DNA of 64,000 nt, taken from Nectonema munidae. Taxonomy: Eukaryota; Nematomorpha; Nectonematoida; Nectonematidae. The stretch is from NCBI GenBank assembly GCA_030549495.1, contig JAUIRK010000098.1, positions 95,800 to 159,799 of the forward strand, given 5' to 3'. The notes under the pieces were generated by a model. It saw only the letters and a list, made by a program, of their open reading frames with translations, was not told the origin of the DNA and did no database searches. Below are positions 1 through 11,475 of this stretch, one piece after another; within the stretch, counting starts at the first letter, position 1; the number at the start of each line of letters is the position of its first letter. Position numbers and translations under genes: made by a program.

Positions 1-76
1 GGCCATGATTTTAGGTCAGTGCGTAAGAGTTTAAGTGTATACAGATAAAAATATTAGAGCGAAGTCAAAAAAATAC

Positions 77-3000
77 TTAAAAATTGCAAGAACGCAGATA
101 ATCGCAAAGTTCTTCGACAACCTTAGAATTTTGACCAGGCTGAATGGGGGAAGCATAAACACCAATAATTATAGCTAAAAAAGAAACGAATTTAGAATAA
201 AAAATTGAACATATAAAAGATGAAATGTTTGATTACATCTAAGAAATTTTAATAAAACTTCAACTCTCTTCATCAAATGTTTATTTTATGCACAAAAATA
301 AATTCATCTTTAGATAAAGATGAGATATATAAGTGCAATTTAATATAAGTGTAAAAAATAAAAAAAAAATAGACAACGGAATTTAGTGAAAATTCTCTCC
401 GAAGATGATGAAAAATGGCAAACATTCTACGTTCTTAACATGTCTGAAAATGGAAGGTTTTAAAATGCTGATATTCTGCGTAGAAGACACGCACAATTTT
501 TTGGTTTACTAATTACAAAAATTGAATTATTGCTATCTTCATTTCCAATCAAGTTTAACCCATTTACGACCAATGTTCCTATTTTGGAACATAAGTAATT
601 TCATCTTCATCTGCTTTTTTCAATGACTTTGAATATAAATCGTCTGCGTTATTTAGATATCGTCTGCTTTGCTTGGTCTTAAATGGGTTAAAGAAGACAA
701 TAATATAAAAACAATAGATCGAAAATAAACTATATAAACACTTTTAAATTAATTGCTTTTGGGAGCAAAAGTAAATCTTTGCTTATCTATACTGACATAA
801 ATGAGTATAAATGAAATTCAATTAAGAGCCAACCGACTGGTATATATATTTAAATGTACCTTTATTTGTTTTAGCAAGAGTTGCTCCACCAGGACCTTGC
901 TTAACACGAATGGCATTTTCTGATTGATTCAAGAAGAAATATTTGACTCCATTAAATTTAACACCATTGGCAGCCACCATATCCGGATCATCAAATATGC
1001 TTATTATATTTTTTATTTCGACAGGACTTATCTGATAAAAAAAACAACAGAAATTATTTTTGGCTATACAACAAACATTTTGAAACCTTGGTTCTCGCTT
1101 TGACAAAGGAAAAAGGAGAGTTTAAAGGAGATAACTCAACTTACTTATCGCTTGTACATAAGAGCAGTATGCAACCTCACATTTGATTTCTCTTGCACAC
1201 CTTAGATCTTCAAAAGTTACCGCTACGCAAGAAACCCTTTTGTTTTGAACACAAATACATGAATATATATTATCAAAAGAAGATTTTTGTTCGCGTGAAA
1301 AAAAACTTTATACTTTGCATCAAACATGGTGTGACATATTATATCTTGGTGTATACAAAAGAAAATTTATAACAACTTTTCAATTTTATAGAAAAACAAA
1401 CTATTACTTTTTAGTATTTATTGTCCTTTTCAAGAAGTCATTTTCAAAAGTAGAGCTAATAAATTCATAAAAACTCTCTAAAAAAATTAATTTATGAATT
1501 GTGAATAGTTGGTAATTTGGGGAAAAAATTAAGAAAATAAAAGGCTTCCTTTAATGTTAGAACATTATAATGTAAACATATGTATGTACCCAGTGTACTT
1601 GATGATTGGACAAAAGGACAAAGAAAATATCACAGATCAAGCTTTATACTTTTCTTATGCATCACATTTACTTATGCTATCATTCAGACGAAGTAATTTT
1701 ATCCTCCAATAACGTTTTATAGTTTGAGCAGCTGTTGTAAATAATATAAAGTGAAGAAATATATCATAGTTTGTATTGCTGCTAGTCTATTTTTTGCTCT
1801 CTTTGTGTTTGCAATTACGCATCAATCAATTTTACACATGCATAAATGTGCTTGCAATGTAAAACATTTTATACTTCGCATCCCCCTTGTCTAGTTTTGA
1901 CATTTCAAAGCTTAATTTCACTCCAACGTCAATTCAGCAAAATTACCAATATTTTTTATTTTTATGAATACTTTATAGTGTTCCTTTCACTGTTTAGATT
2001 TTCATACATAAAGAAATTTTAAATTTATTTGGAAAGTTTGAACAATAAAAGCGATTCAATCGTCTTCATTTCAATTTTTAGATATATAAGCATATTTACT
2101 ATATTTATAAATTTTACACGTTCAACTCAAATGATAAAGTATCCCTCTTCGAACAGAAAATGATTTTTGATAATAAAAAAGATAGAAACGCGTTAGAAAG
2201 TTCTTTAAAAAATTGTAAAGAAGATAAATTAGTTTGGTGTTTATTCGTAATGTCCAGATTTGATCGGAATCGGTTTTTTTGTTTGATCAGTATCGGTATC
2301 GTCAAAGTTTTTATTGTCCACCGATTTTATTAGCCTAACCAATAGAACAAATAAAATTCATACTACAGCTATAAAAAGTAAAAAATCATTTTATACATAG
2401 CGCAATTTAATGAGCTGCCTTTCACAAATCACATCAACCAATTTTCCTTGATTTTTGACTCCTATTCTCAACTTTTGAATATTTATTTTTATAGTAAATG
2501 TTATAATTTAATAGAGGTTATTATCTTTAAAAGCTGATAATTTAAAAAATTTAAGATATTTTCTTAGTATCGGTAATTTAAAATGTAACCGGTATAGAAT
2601 TGAAATCGATGGAAAAAATAAGATCGGCACATCACTAGTGTTTGTTATGCGGGAGATTTTCGATAAACGAAGGAAAACTTAAGAGGATATAACCTCAAAA
2701 CCAGGGCTTCGGAGCCAGAGGATTTGCCTACATGGATCTGAAACTGGAGCCTGAAAGATTAAAAATATGACTCCTATGCTCCAGGCAACTTAAATACATA
2801 GTTATTTAGGAATGCTATATAGTCAAAACCGAATTTAAAAAAAATTGATTTTTTTTTGCTAAAAATAAAATATACGGAATTTTTAAATAGCAATTATGTA
2901 TATTTCTAAAAAAAAATTTCTATTTTTCCTATAATTTATTCACAATTAAATAAGATGAGAATATAAATATTGTAAAAAGAAAACTTTTGCCAGCACAAAA

Positions 3001-6000
3001 GATACTAAGAAAAATTTTGCTTTAGATAAAGAAAAAAGGTCCTTGATAGTACATTAAATTAATTTAAATGATTTTGCAATTTAAAATTTAAAATAATTTT
3101 CGATTGGTAACTTTTTAAAATTTCACTGTCTTTTCTGTAACCATTTATCAGCTTGTATTATAATTATATTTTTCAGTGAGAAAGAATATAAAATGTCGGT
3201 CAGGTTTTTTTTGTACACGACTTACTTAGGCCGAACCAATTTTTATACCTTAAAAACCATTACGTTGTATACGAACAAAAGATAAAATTAACAAAGACAA
3301 AAATAAAACAATTAAAAGATTGTTATAAAATATATACAAATTTTTTTACGTTTAAAAAAACAAACTTAAAAAATTCAAGTTTGGAAATTAGAAAACCGAA
3401 AGGTTTTTCTTAAACCCTAAACGCTTCTTTTTTTAATTTTTTTTTACTTTTTTTCTATGGATTTTGCTAGTTAAATATTACCAGTAACAAATGTGCATTT
3501 TTTAGGGACGTAAATTCAAAATTTAAAAGAAGAAAAAGAGAAAATAAAACTGATTATCTGCTTGAAAACTTCATAAATATTCAATCGGTCAAGTTATGAA
3601 ATTTCAAAAGATAGTGTATGTCTAGCAGTAGTTCATCAAATTATACCGGACATATATGTCACTCCAGGTCTTAAGATACATGCATGCATATTGCCAACAT
3701 TGAAAAATAGACGCACAAAGTTTTGACAAGGCATATGATTTTTTGATTAATTGTACTCACGTGTCTTCTCATTTTTGTATATGCCTCGGATTCGTAGTTT
3801 GATTGTGAAAAGAGATTGCATTGAAGACCTCTTACCCGAAAATAGTGATGAAAGCGAAAATTATGAAAATTTCAACTTAGATTTTGAGGATCAGCAGTTT
3901 TTGGAAGATGATGAAAATCAAGCAGAAGAGATTGAAATTGTAGATTCTCAACTCAAAGAGTACACTCCGTTTGTTTCACAAGACCTTGAAATGGTGATTT
4001 TACATGGACAAAAAGAATTGAGTGTTTTTCCATACCGTTGTCCTAGAAGTTGGGGTAAGATAAATGATGAAATTGAAAGCATAAGTAGTACGAATTGTTA
4101 TGAAATTTTTTCGAAAACTTGTAATTTTGACATTTTAATGCATGATTTATTCAATCAAACCAATATTTACATGAATCAAAAAGAAATTGTAGGAGAAATT
4201 GATTTTAAAGAGATATATTGTTTTATATATATACACTTGTGTGTGGGCGTACATAAACTGCCAAGGTTGAGGGATTATTGGAGTACGTGTTCAATTTTAG
4301 GAGTAAATTTTATCGCTAATCTAATGACTCGCGATCGTTTCTTTTTTTTACGTTCTGTTCTACATTACAATGACAATAGTAAGTGTCTCCCTATTACAGA
4401 TCCAAAACATGATAGAATTCATAAAGTTAGAACAGTATTTGAGCATTTCAATAAAGCCTTTCAAATAGCTATGACTTCTACTCATCAGCAATCAATTGAT
4501 GAGCATATGATTAAGTTCAAAGGACATCATTTTGCTAAACAGTTTATAAAAAATAACTGTAAAATGGGGTTTTAAGCTTGGGTGTCGTTGTGATAGTTTG
4601 TCTGGTTATCTTTTTGAGTGTGATTTGTATGCTGGAAAAACTGAAGAAGCGAAGAATGGGTTTACACTTGGTGAAAGAGTAGTAAAAAAATTAACCAAAA
4701 ACTTGAAAGGATCTGGAGTAGAGCTTACATGGACAACTTTTTTCCACCTAATTTGTTTAGAGACTTGGAAAATAATAAAATTTATGCCTGTGGAATAGTG
4801 AGAAAGAATCGTAAAGGTATGCCGAAATTTTTTTACCAGATAAAAAGGGGAGACATTGAATACTTTGTTTCTGGTGCTTGTGGAGTTATCAAATGGATGG
4901 ACAACAGGTCTGTGCTTGTTTTGTCAAATTTTTTTAACCCAAAAAAAACAAAGTTTATAGAATGGAGGAAGAAGTCAAAAGAAAATGAGGTGTGCTGCCC
5001 AATAATTGTATCTTAGTATAATAAATAGATGGGAGGAGTTGATACAATGGGACAACTGTCATCTTATTATAAAAATGAAAGATCAAAAACAAAATATTAT
5101 CACAAAATCTTTTTTCAGTTATTAGAAATTGGAATCAATAATTCATACATATATAAAAAAAATTGGAAACTCGTTCTCCAATAGAAATCAAGTTTGTCTA
5201 TCTTGGATTGAATTTAGAATGGAGATTATTACAGTATTAACATCTGATTTTTGCTCACGAAAAAGGAAGATTCCAGAGAGTTCGAGCACATCACACGTTA
5301 TTACAACTACGCCATTACATTTAGTTGAAGCTGTTGAAAAAGAGGAAGATGCACGTTATATAGTTCCAAAAAACAGAAGTCAAAGACCTCGTTTCGATGT
5401 ATGATTTGCTCTATTTTTCTATGTTGTTCAACAAAAAGAAATTGTTTCAAGCAATTCCATGGACGTTGATTTTGTTTCATTCAATAAAGTTTTGTATTAA
5501 AAATCTTTACTTTTTATTACCCTTCAGTCCGACAGTGACAAATATGTCACGATTCGCATTCTTGACCAAAACATGAAAAATAATCTTTTAAAAAAAAAGT
5601 CTTCAAAACATAATTTTAAGAACATGCAATATATGAATAGGAAAAAAAATTTCTTGGACTGAAAGGATTAAATATTTTATCTATTACAACCAGAGTTGGG
5701 GGATCACAGATTTTAAAGGAATTGAAGTAAGTAACTAAAAAAATCAGAGGCAAAGTAGGTTTTTTAAGTACATATTAAATAAGGAAAAAAATAATTGTTT
5801 TTGTAAACATATGGAGTTCCCCTCTTTAGTCAAAAACGAAAGCGAAGAGTTAGTGTTGAATTTATTAAGTTTTTGGTATTTGCAATCGAAAGTGGATTTT
5901 TTCAAGTACTGAGTCTGAATCGAATACTTTATCACCGATTCTTCAGCCATGATTAATTAATCTTGAATTTTTCAAAATTTATCTTAGATTATATAAATCT

Positions 6001-6849
6001 TTTAACTAAAAAAATTAAATTATCATGATCCACTATCAAATTTAACTAAAAAAATTATATTATTTTATCTTTTTTTAATTTAAAAGTTAATTATAAAAAT
6101 GTTTAAAAACAATGGGGCCTAAAAAATACTTTTAACTTAAAATAGTTTTTAAATTTCGGATTCTAGGCAAGCCTCTGCCCCCTCTCATTTATAGAGTTAA
6201 TAAAGATTTATACTTAAAGATTTCTAATCAATGTTTTTATTTTTAGTACATATATAAAAATAATTCCTAAAATTTAAAAGATGAATCTATTAGTTAAATC
6301 TAAGATAGACAGAAAAAATTTAAATAAATAACTAAGATATAAACCTGTGCCGAGCAGAAAGAGCCAATGGGCATTTTGCTCCCTTTGGGATCAGTTAAAT
6401 TAGAGATAGTAGTGGGATTCAAATTTTTTGTCTGCCGGTTCTGTTACAAAAGTTAAATTTGTCAGCAAATAAATGGACCAATTTTAATTATTTCCCAATA
6501 AAATTTTTAAATAATAGTTAAACAAGCATCATTATGATGATGTTGTTGGTGCTTATTTTACCGTACGGTCTGTACTATATAGATAAATAAATATTTTACT
6601 GTTCACGGAACTCACAAATTCGGTGAAACAGTTCTAACGAACCGGCTGAATCCCACTACTGTTTGGAGATCGCCTCTGATACCAACTGGGTAATTATTAA
6701 ATAATTTAATTTCATAAAATTGCAAAGAAAGAATAAATTACCTTCAAATTAGCTGAACTTGCCCATAACGAACCATCTAAGCCGATTATACATGCTGCTT
6801 TGACAGATTGCGAACTAAGAAGTCTATTAATATAATCTTCCCAACTCAT
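77..6849 (-). CDS. Pfn: Profilin, complete, three coding exons
   Basis: Profilin binds actin monomers, poly-proline ligands and phosphoinositides, and promotes actin filament growth in the cytoplasm. Coding exons, in transcript order, are 6849-6742 (108 bp), 1031-860 (172 bp) and 174-77 (98 bp), giving 125 residues, the normal size for the family. Donors are GTAATT (6741) and GTACAT (859); acceptors are ATCAG (1032) and TTTTAG (175). Intron phases agree (0 and 1). The protein starts MSWEDYINRLLSSQ, with the family's N-terminal Trp3 and Tyr6 for poly-proline binding and Trp29 in GSLWASS. The middle exon carries ANGVKFNGVKYFFL and RVKQGPGGATLAK. The last exon carries IIIGVYASPIQPGQNSKVVE and ends DYLRSCNF-stop. 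The start is set by the MSW motif and an AAAATG context. Intron 1 is 5.7 kb and contains a piggyBac element; intron 2 contains a small MITE. The open frame seen upstream of the middle exon is intron. Confidence 0.95.
555..691 (+). mobile_element. piggyBac-type MITE-1 (TTAA-flanked)
   Basis: Bounded by TTAA at 555-558 and 688-691. Terminal inverted repeats read TTAACCCATTTACGACCAA at the left and, reverse-complemented, TTAACCCATTTAAGACCAA at the right. Sixteen bases inside the left TTAA lies the palindrome GTTCC-TATTTT-GGAAC (575-590); the right end has none. It shares the internal block AGATATCGTCTG with the copies near 21.0 and 59.2 kb. It lies in profilin intron 2. The TTAA target and short repeats indicate mobilisation by a piggyBac transposase. 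Confidence 0.85.
3781..5404 (+). pseudogene. piggyBac transposase, frameshifted
   Basis: The N-terminal 90 residues are acidic, as usual in piggyBac proteins. Recognisable family blocks follow in order: RDRFFFLRSVLHYNDN, KVRTVFEHFNKAF, QQSIDEHMIKFKGHH (the SIDE box), a CDSLSGYLFECDLYAGK block (first catalytic Asp), MDNFFPPNLFRDL (second Asp), CGIVRKNRKGMP, and near 5028 MGGVDTMGQLSSYYKNERSK with a stop just before it (third Asp in GGVD). The reading frame shifts near 4575 and again near 4730, and in-frame stops occur after 5016, so it is a pseudogene. The C-terminal tail is basic, and no cysteine-rich finger is visible. A normal family member has about 550-600 residues, and the decayed region matches that span. 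Confidence 0.88.
5517..5671 (+). repeat. MITE-like 3' cassette of piggyBac 1
   Basis: Starts TTAC-CCTTCAGTCC (5517) and ends GGACTGAAAGGA-TTAA (5671), so a terminal-repeat-like sequence flanks a 155-bp segment. The perfect palindrome GTGACA-AATA-TGTCAC lies at 5535-5550, 14 bases inside the left edge. The architecture matches the free MITEs at 555, 21010 and 59128. It could be the natural 3' end of the piggyBac or a MITE inserted beside it. Confidence 0.65.
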
Positions 6850-9465
6850 TTTAGAAAATGGTTGTTTAGGCTACCCTTTTGATCAAAGTGGACAAATGAA
6901 AATAAAAAATTTATAAAAAAAAATAAAATAAATAAAAACTTTATTTAACTTAAGCTATTTATTTCAATCTATAAAAAGGTTTGTTTATATAAAATAAAAA
7001 TTTATACCACACTGAATTATATAAAACAAATATCTTAAAAATAAGACTTCTCCATTGTCATTATAGATAAAATCTTTCTTTTATTACTCAAAAGTTCAAT
7101 TTATATAATAATATTATAAAAATAATCTCAACTATCCTATCGACACACAATGATAAACTCATGCATCAAAACTCTAGGTCATTATCCAACCAACTTCAGC
7201 CAAATCCTCGTCCACCCCAATTTATTAAACGCGCTATCTTCTTCGATTAAAACCATCAAACCCATCCTACTAACGCATCCTCATTAAGCACACTTAGTTT
7301 CTTTTACTTACATTTTAGAAATCTCTCACTTTATTTCCATCACCCTTGTCAAGCTTAAACCGTCTTCAAGCTTTCAACAACGCTCTCGAACGATCTTCAA
7401 CTAATCTTTAACAAGCAGTTTGCAAGCATATCAATTGATTTTGGAAAGTGCTTTGACATCCTTACCAATCCAAATCAAATATAAATAGTCATCTATTTTT
7501 GTTAGAATAAAGAATATCTAATTTACAAAATTCTAACCTACTGCTTGTTTTATTACTATAGTATTATTTTTTTTAATTTTTCTTGTTTAAGAATTGAATT
7601 CAATATAGTAAATATTAATATGAAAAACACTATTGTATTATTTCTTATTTATCTCATTTGCAAAGTTATTTAAGTTGTTAAATTGTCCTATTAACTCTAT
7701 TTTTTCGTTGTATAACGCTCTCGATTTTCAACAACATTTATTAAAACTGTGCTGCGTTTTATACGCCAGTGCGTGTTATATGTCAAGAACTTTTTTTTTA
7801 ATATAAAATGTACACAATATAGGTCAATGAGAACCAACTGTAAAACTTCTCGGATTATAATTTTATAATTCCGGCAAAATAAAACAAACAAATAAAAGAA
7901 CATTTTGTGTTTTATACTCAGAACCAATTTTTACTTTTAGAAAAATATCTCATCTCATTATTTCTGTTAAAAATAATAATACAAAAAATCTCAATAAATC
8001 TACATTATTTAATTTATTTTTATAAGAATTTTTCATATGAATTTGAAAAAAAATTATTCAAGGATGGTGTTAGTGTAAAGAATTCTCAAACGCGGCTAGG
8101 TCTACTAAGTTTAGAAAATTAATTAAAAAAAACAAAAAATTTTCGAAAAAAATATTTAAATTTTTGACAGAAACACCAAAGTTTAAACGTTTCATAAGAT
8201 TGAAATATACATTGGTTGGAATGTCTTATAATAAATATTCAATTTTTAGATTTATAATATTTAATATTTTTAATAATATAATTTAATAGAGAGTTTTGAA
8301 AAAATATTCAAATGAATAGAGCGGATTTCAAGAGTTGTTTATAGAGAGCCATTATTCTAAATTAAAAGCAGTGATAATCAAAATAAAGGTAATGTTATGT
8401 TTAACGAATATTTAAAATGGAATAAGATTCGAAAATAAATGTGGAGTGAGAAGTATTGTTAAACATACATAGAAAAAAATTAGGCAAAAGTATCGAGAAT
8501 GGCAGTTTTATGATCGATTTTGCAAATTTTCAAGATTTTCGATGTTGACAGGAACATATGATAAATGTAATTTTTACAGAAGCAGTGGGTGTGCCTAAAA
8601 ACCATGTTACCAGCGGGGAAAGGAATTTAGATACATTTTTAAACCATAATATTTGAACATCTTTTTATATAAATATTTTGAATAAAGAAAAATTTTGTTT
8701 TATCATGTAAAGTAAATAAGAGAGTACAAAACGGTGTAAAAATCGGAGAAAAGAAATCAAATTTTTTAATAATTAACTAACAATAAGCAGTGAAGATATA
8801 AGTATATTATAAAAAAGATTAATATAAGAACTAGTAAAAATCGGCTATCTGTTAAAAATAGATGAAAAATCTTTATACTATTTAATATTGAATTTCCATG
8901 GGTAGAAGTAAGCTATTCATTTTCATTCATCTAATATAGCATATACATATGTTTGAAAATAAGGCAACGATTGTAGAAGACAAATTTTTATTAAAAATGT
9001 AAAGTACTTTTTATAGTACATATTTAAAATGATGGCGGGATGATAGATAGAATAAAATGAATTTGATATGTATAAGAGAGTAAATAATTTTGTGAGAAAA
9101 AAGAGAATTATTACTGTTGGTTGTTAAATTTGAAAGTCATTATTCTTTGTTTTTGTCAAAAATATAAGCTAATTAAGAGATGATGTGTAAGTTTTGCTAT
9201 GATAGTCTTCCTTTGAAGAATTTTCCTAAGGATAGTTATAGTTCTCTAATTGAGTAATATGCTGTCAACTTGTTCACTTTCTGTAAAAAAGTTCGGTTTT
9301 CCAATTTTAAAGTTCGAGAAAAAAATGAAAATTTTATCCAGGAGGTGGTAATTTTAAAAATCATGTTAAGAAAGATGAGAGTAGTTTTAAATATTGATAG
9401 AAGGGACGGTTTATCGATGGGCTAATGGAAAATTGCGGTCTGCCTTACCCTCTCTAAAAACTGTT
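6850..9465. other. Region upstream of profilin, no gene seen
   Basis: AT-rich non-coding sequence expected to contain the profilin promoter and 5' UTR (minus strand). A pyrimidine-rich, CA-containing block at about 7140-7560 stands out from its surroundings and ends with ATATAAATAG and GAATAAAG motifs on the plus strand. It could be an old terminal repeat, but no second copy is present in the window. I see no supported coding sequence here. Confidence 0.5.
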
Positions 9466-9469
9466 GTTC

Positions 9470-9626
9470 TTAAAATATTATTTTTTTTCGGTATCTCATC
9501 GAAGGGAAGAATAATCTTCCATAGCTGGACAGATGGTAAGCATAGTTACGATCGAGAATCGAACTCAGACCACCTGAATCTAATCCACCATGACTCTCCG
9601 CTCCCAACTCTAAGCCATTAGCTGAC
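9470..9626 (-). mobile_element. tRNA-derived SINE, copy 1
   Basis: Read on the minus strand, the head contains an A-box-like TGGCTTAGAGTTGGGAG and, about 40 bases on, a B-box-like GAGTTCGATTCTC. The body then reads TTACCATCTGTCCAGCTATG and GGAAGATTATTCTTCCCTTC, nearly identical to the body of the copy at 51122. Two dispersed copies with internal RNA polymerase III promoter boxes fit a tRNA-derived SINE. The tail merges into AT-rich DNA. Confidence 0.75.
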
Positions 9627-10530
9627 AAAAAAAATAAATAATTCTATTCGACTTATTCTTTAGTATATTTCTTATGATTTTTTTTACTATACTTATAAGC
9701 CTATGGATCTTTAAATGTAAATAAGAGATTGCTTCTTCGATTCAGTTTTATAAAGGTAGGCTATTCAAATATTTATCCTTTTCCACGCATAAATCCTTTC
9801 TTTCTCATTTGGCCTAAATTCATAGGAACCATTCTTTGATTTATTTAAATGCGAATAAGTAATTACTCAACTCCCATATGAAACAATTTTTAATTGGTTA
9901 TTACTTATGATAATTATGCATAAATAAAGGGAACACTGTTATTTGTACTTATAAATACAAACTCATTTAGCTATGTCAAGTACAAGCATGATTCCTTCCT
10001 TTTAAAAGTATGTGTTCCCGAAAAGGCTGCTATCTTTTTCGAACGACTCATTTAAGTTTATTATTTTATGTCTAACATTATTTTTATAACATCACTCTCT
10101 TCTTTTAATGCTCAAGGACGTGCTCATATAGAGGTAGGGTTTTCAGTTCCTTCAAGGCACATTGTTATGATTAATAAAAGTGCAGTACAAACTTGAAATA
10201 GATTAATAAAGTAATATTTGTTGCTGTAGTTTTTTTTATATGTATATCCAATCTTTACAGTTTTAAATTTTAGCCCGATTAGCTTTTCTTAGATTTTAAA
10301 GATTTTTTAAATATATTTTTAGTGTGATATATATATTTCAAATATACTGAATCTAGTGGTAATGTTATTAAATCTGCCAAAAAATGATTTAAATATTGGT
10401 CACTTAAAATTAAATATTATTAACATTAAAAATTAAAATACTTATGAGCTTTAATGGTGGTTAGGGTGTACCTCTCATCTTATTATCTCTATTAATGACG
10501 GGTTTGGGGCTTTTTTAGCCCCCTTAACTA
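9627..10530. other. No feature seen
   Basis: AT-rich sequence with no coding, repeat or RNA signal that I can support. Confidence 0.5.
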
Positions 10531-10534
10531 AAAT

Positions 10535-11005
10535 GTCTTTTGTACCAAATTGGCTAGATTTTTTGCTACCATACTTAGTGACATTTCCTTAAATTGCTAG
10601 CTGCATCTTTTGATACTAAATTCTTGATGGTAGGTTAATGACCTTTTTATGTCGAAGGCTGTCAATTAAAATCTGATGAAGAATTTTTATATCCTTACTA
10701 CTATGTATTATATTTTAATATTATATTATTCTTGTAATTTCAAAATCATTTATATTTTTAATTTTGAATATAAAATATTCATAAAAAATAGTTTTATAAA
10801 TTATTTTTCCACTTTATATGCAAATGTCAAGCAAATTATTTATTGATATAAATTTCAGCCTTAGGTCAAAAAATTCTTTTTTGTACAAAGTTGGCGAGAT
10901 TATTTATTTTATTTTTGTAATTTATTCTAAAATTGGCAGCTTCATATTTCGATACTAAATTCTGAAGAGGTCAATCACCTTTCAGGTCAAAAATTGTCAA
11001 TTAAA
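10535..11005 (+). repeat. Direct repeat, two copies about 340 bp apart
   Basis: A block of about 130-150 bp at 10535-10680 (TTTTTGTACCAAATTGGCTAG ... GATACTAAATTCTTGATGG ... CTGTCAATTAAAA, given here in pieces) recurs at about 10877-11005 with moderate divergence. The spacing suggests the remains of a tandem satellite-like unit. Confidence 0.6.
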
Positions 11006-11475
11006 ACAAAAGACAAATTTTATTTAAAAATTTGATCTTTTTGTAAATCAAGTTCAAAAAACAAAAATGATCTTTTAGGAACTTTATCTTTGAAGGAAAC
11101 GTTATGATTATAACTCCATTATAAATAACTAAAAAAAAGTTTATATTTGAAACATAAATTATAAAAAATTGTTTCTGCATCATTTTGTTACGTTATATAG
11201 TTCAAGCCCATCGACCACGTTAAGACGATGCAGTTTGAAGGAGAAAAAGCATGCAGAAAGTTAGAAAGGAGTTAAATAATAATTTTTATTATATGTAAAA
11301 GTTAAAAAGAGATTAGACTTTTTATATTTCAGATTATTTTTATAATTCTTTTTTCTAAATAAATAAATTAGACAAAAATTAGATAGAATTTATATAATTT
11401 ATGGAAAAAATTATCAAGAGCTAAAACATGCAGAAAATTAGCAAGAATTATACTGAAAAAATATATAAGAATAAG

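Larger units (their letters stand above)
3630..5671 (+). mobile_element. piggyBac element 1, decayed
   Basis: A whole-length but inactive piggyBac (DDE_Tnp_1_7) copy in profilin intron 1, antisense to the gene. The transposase region starts at 3781 and the 3' end is the TTAA at 5668-5671, preceded by GGACTGAAAGGA. The left boundary is uncertain. A palindrome GACATATATGTC near 3643 suggests it lies a little before 3640, but no clear TIR or TTAA is preserved there. Confidence 0.75.
1032..6741 (-). other. Profilin intron 1 with nested repeats
   Basis: A 5.7-kb intron between coding exons 1 and 2. It holds the piggyBac copy at about 3.63-5.67 kb. A short block at 2700-2775 (starting CCAGGGCTTCGGAGCC) looks like a hAT-type terminus, but no partner end is visible. 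The rest is AT-rich with no coding signal that I can support. Confidence 0.8.

Noticed and set aside
7140-7560. Pyrimidine-rich block with TATA-like and AATAAA-like motifs, like a solo LTR
   Set aside because: No second copy, no clear TG...CA ends and no target duplication could be found.
9536-9626. tRNA gene suggested by A- and B-box-like sequences
   Set aside because: No acceptor stem or cloverleaf can be formed and the body is shared with 51122, so it is a SINE head.
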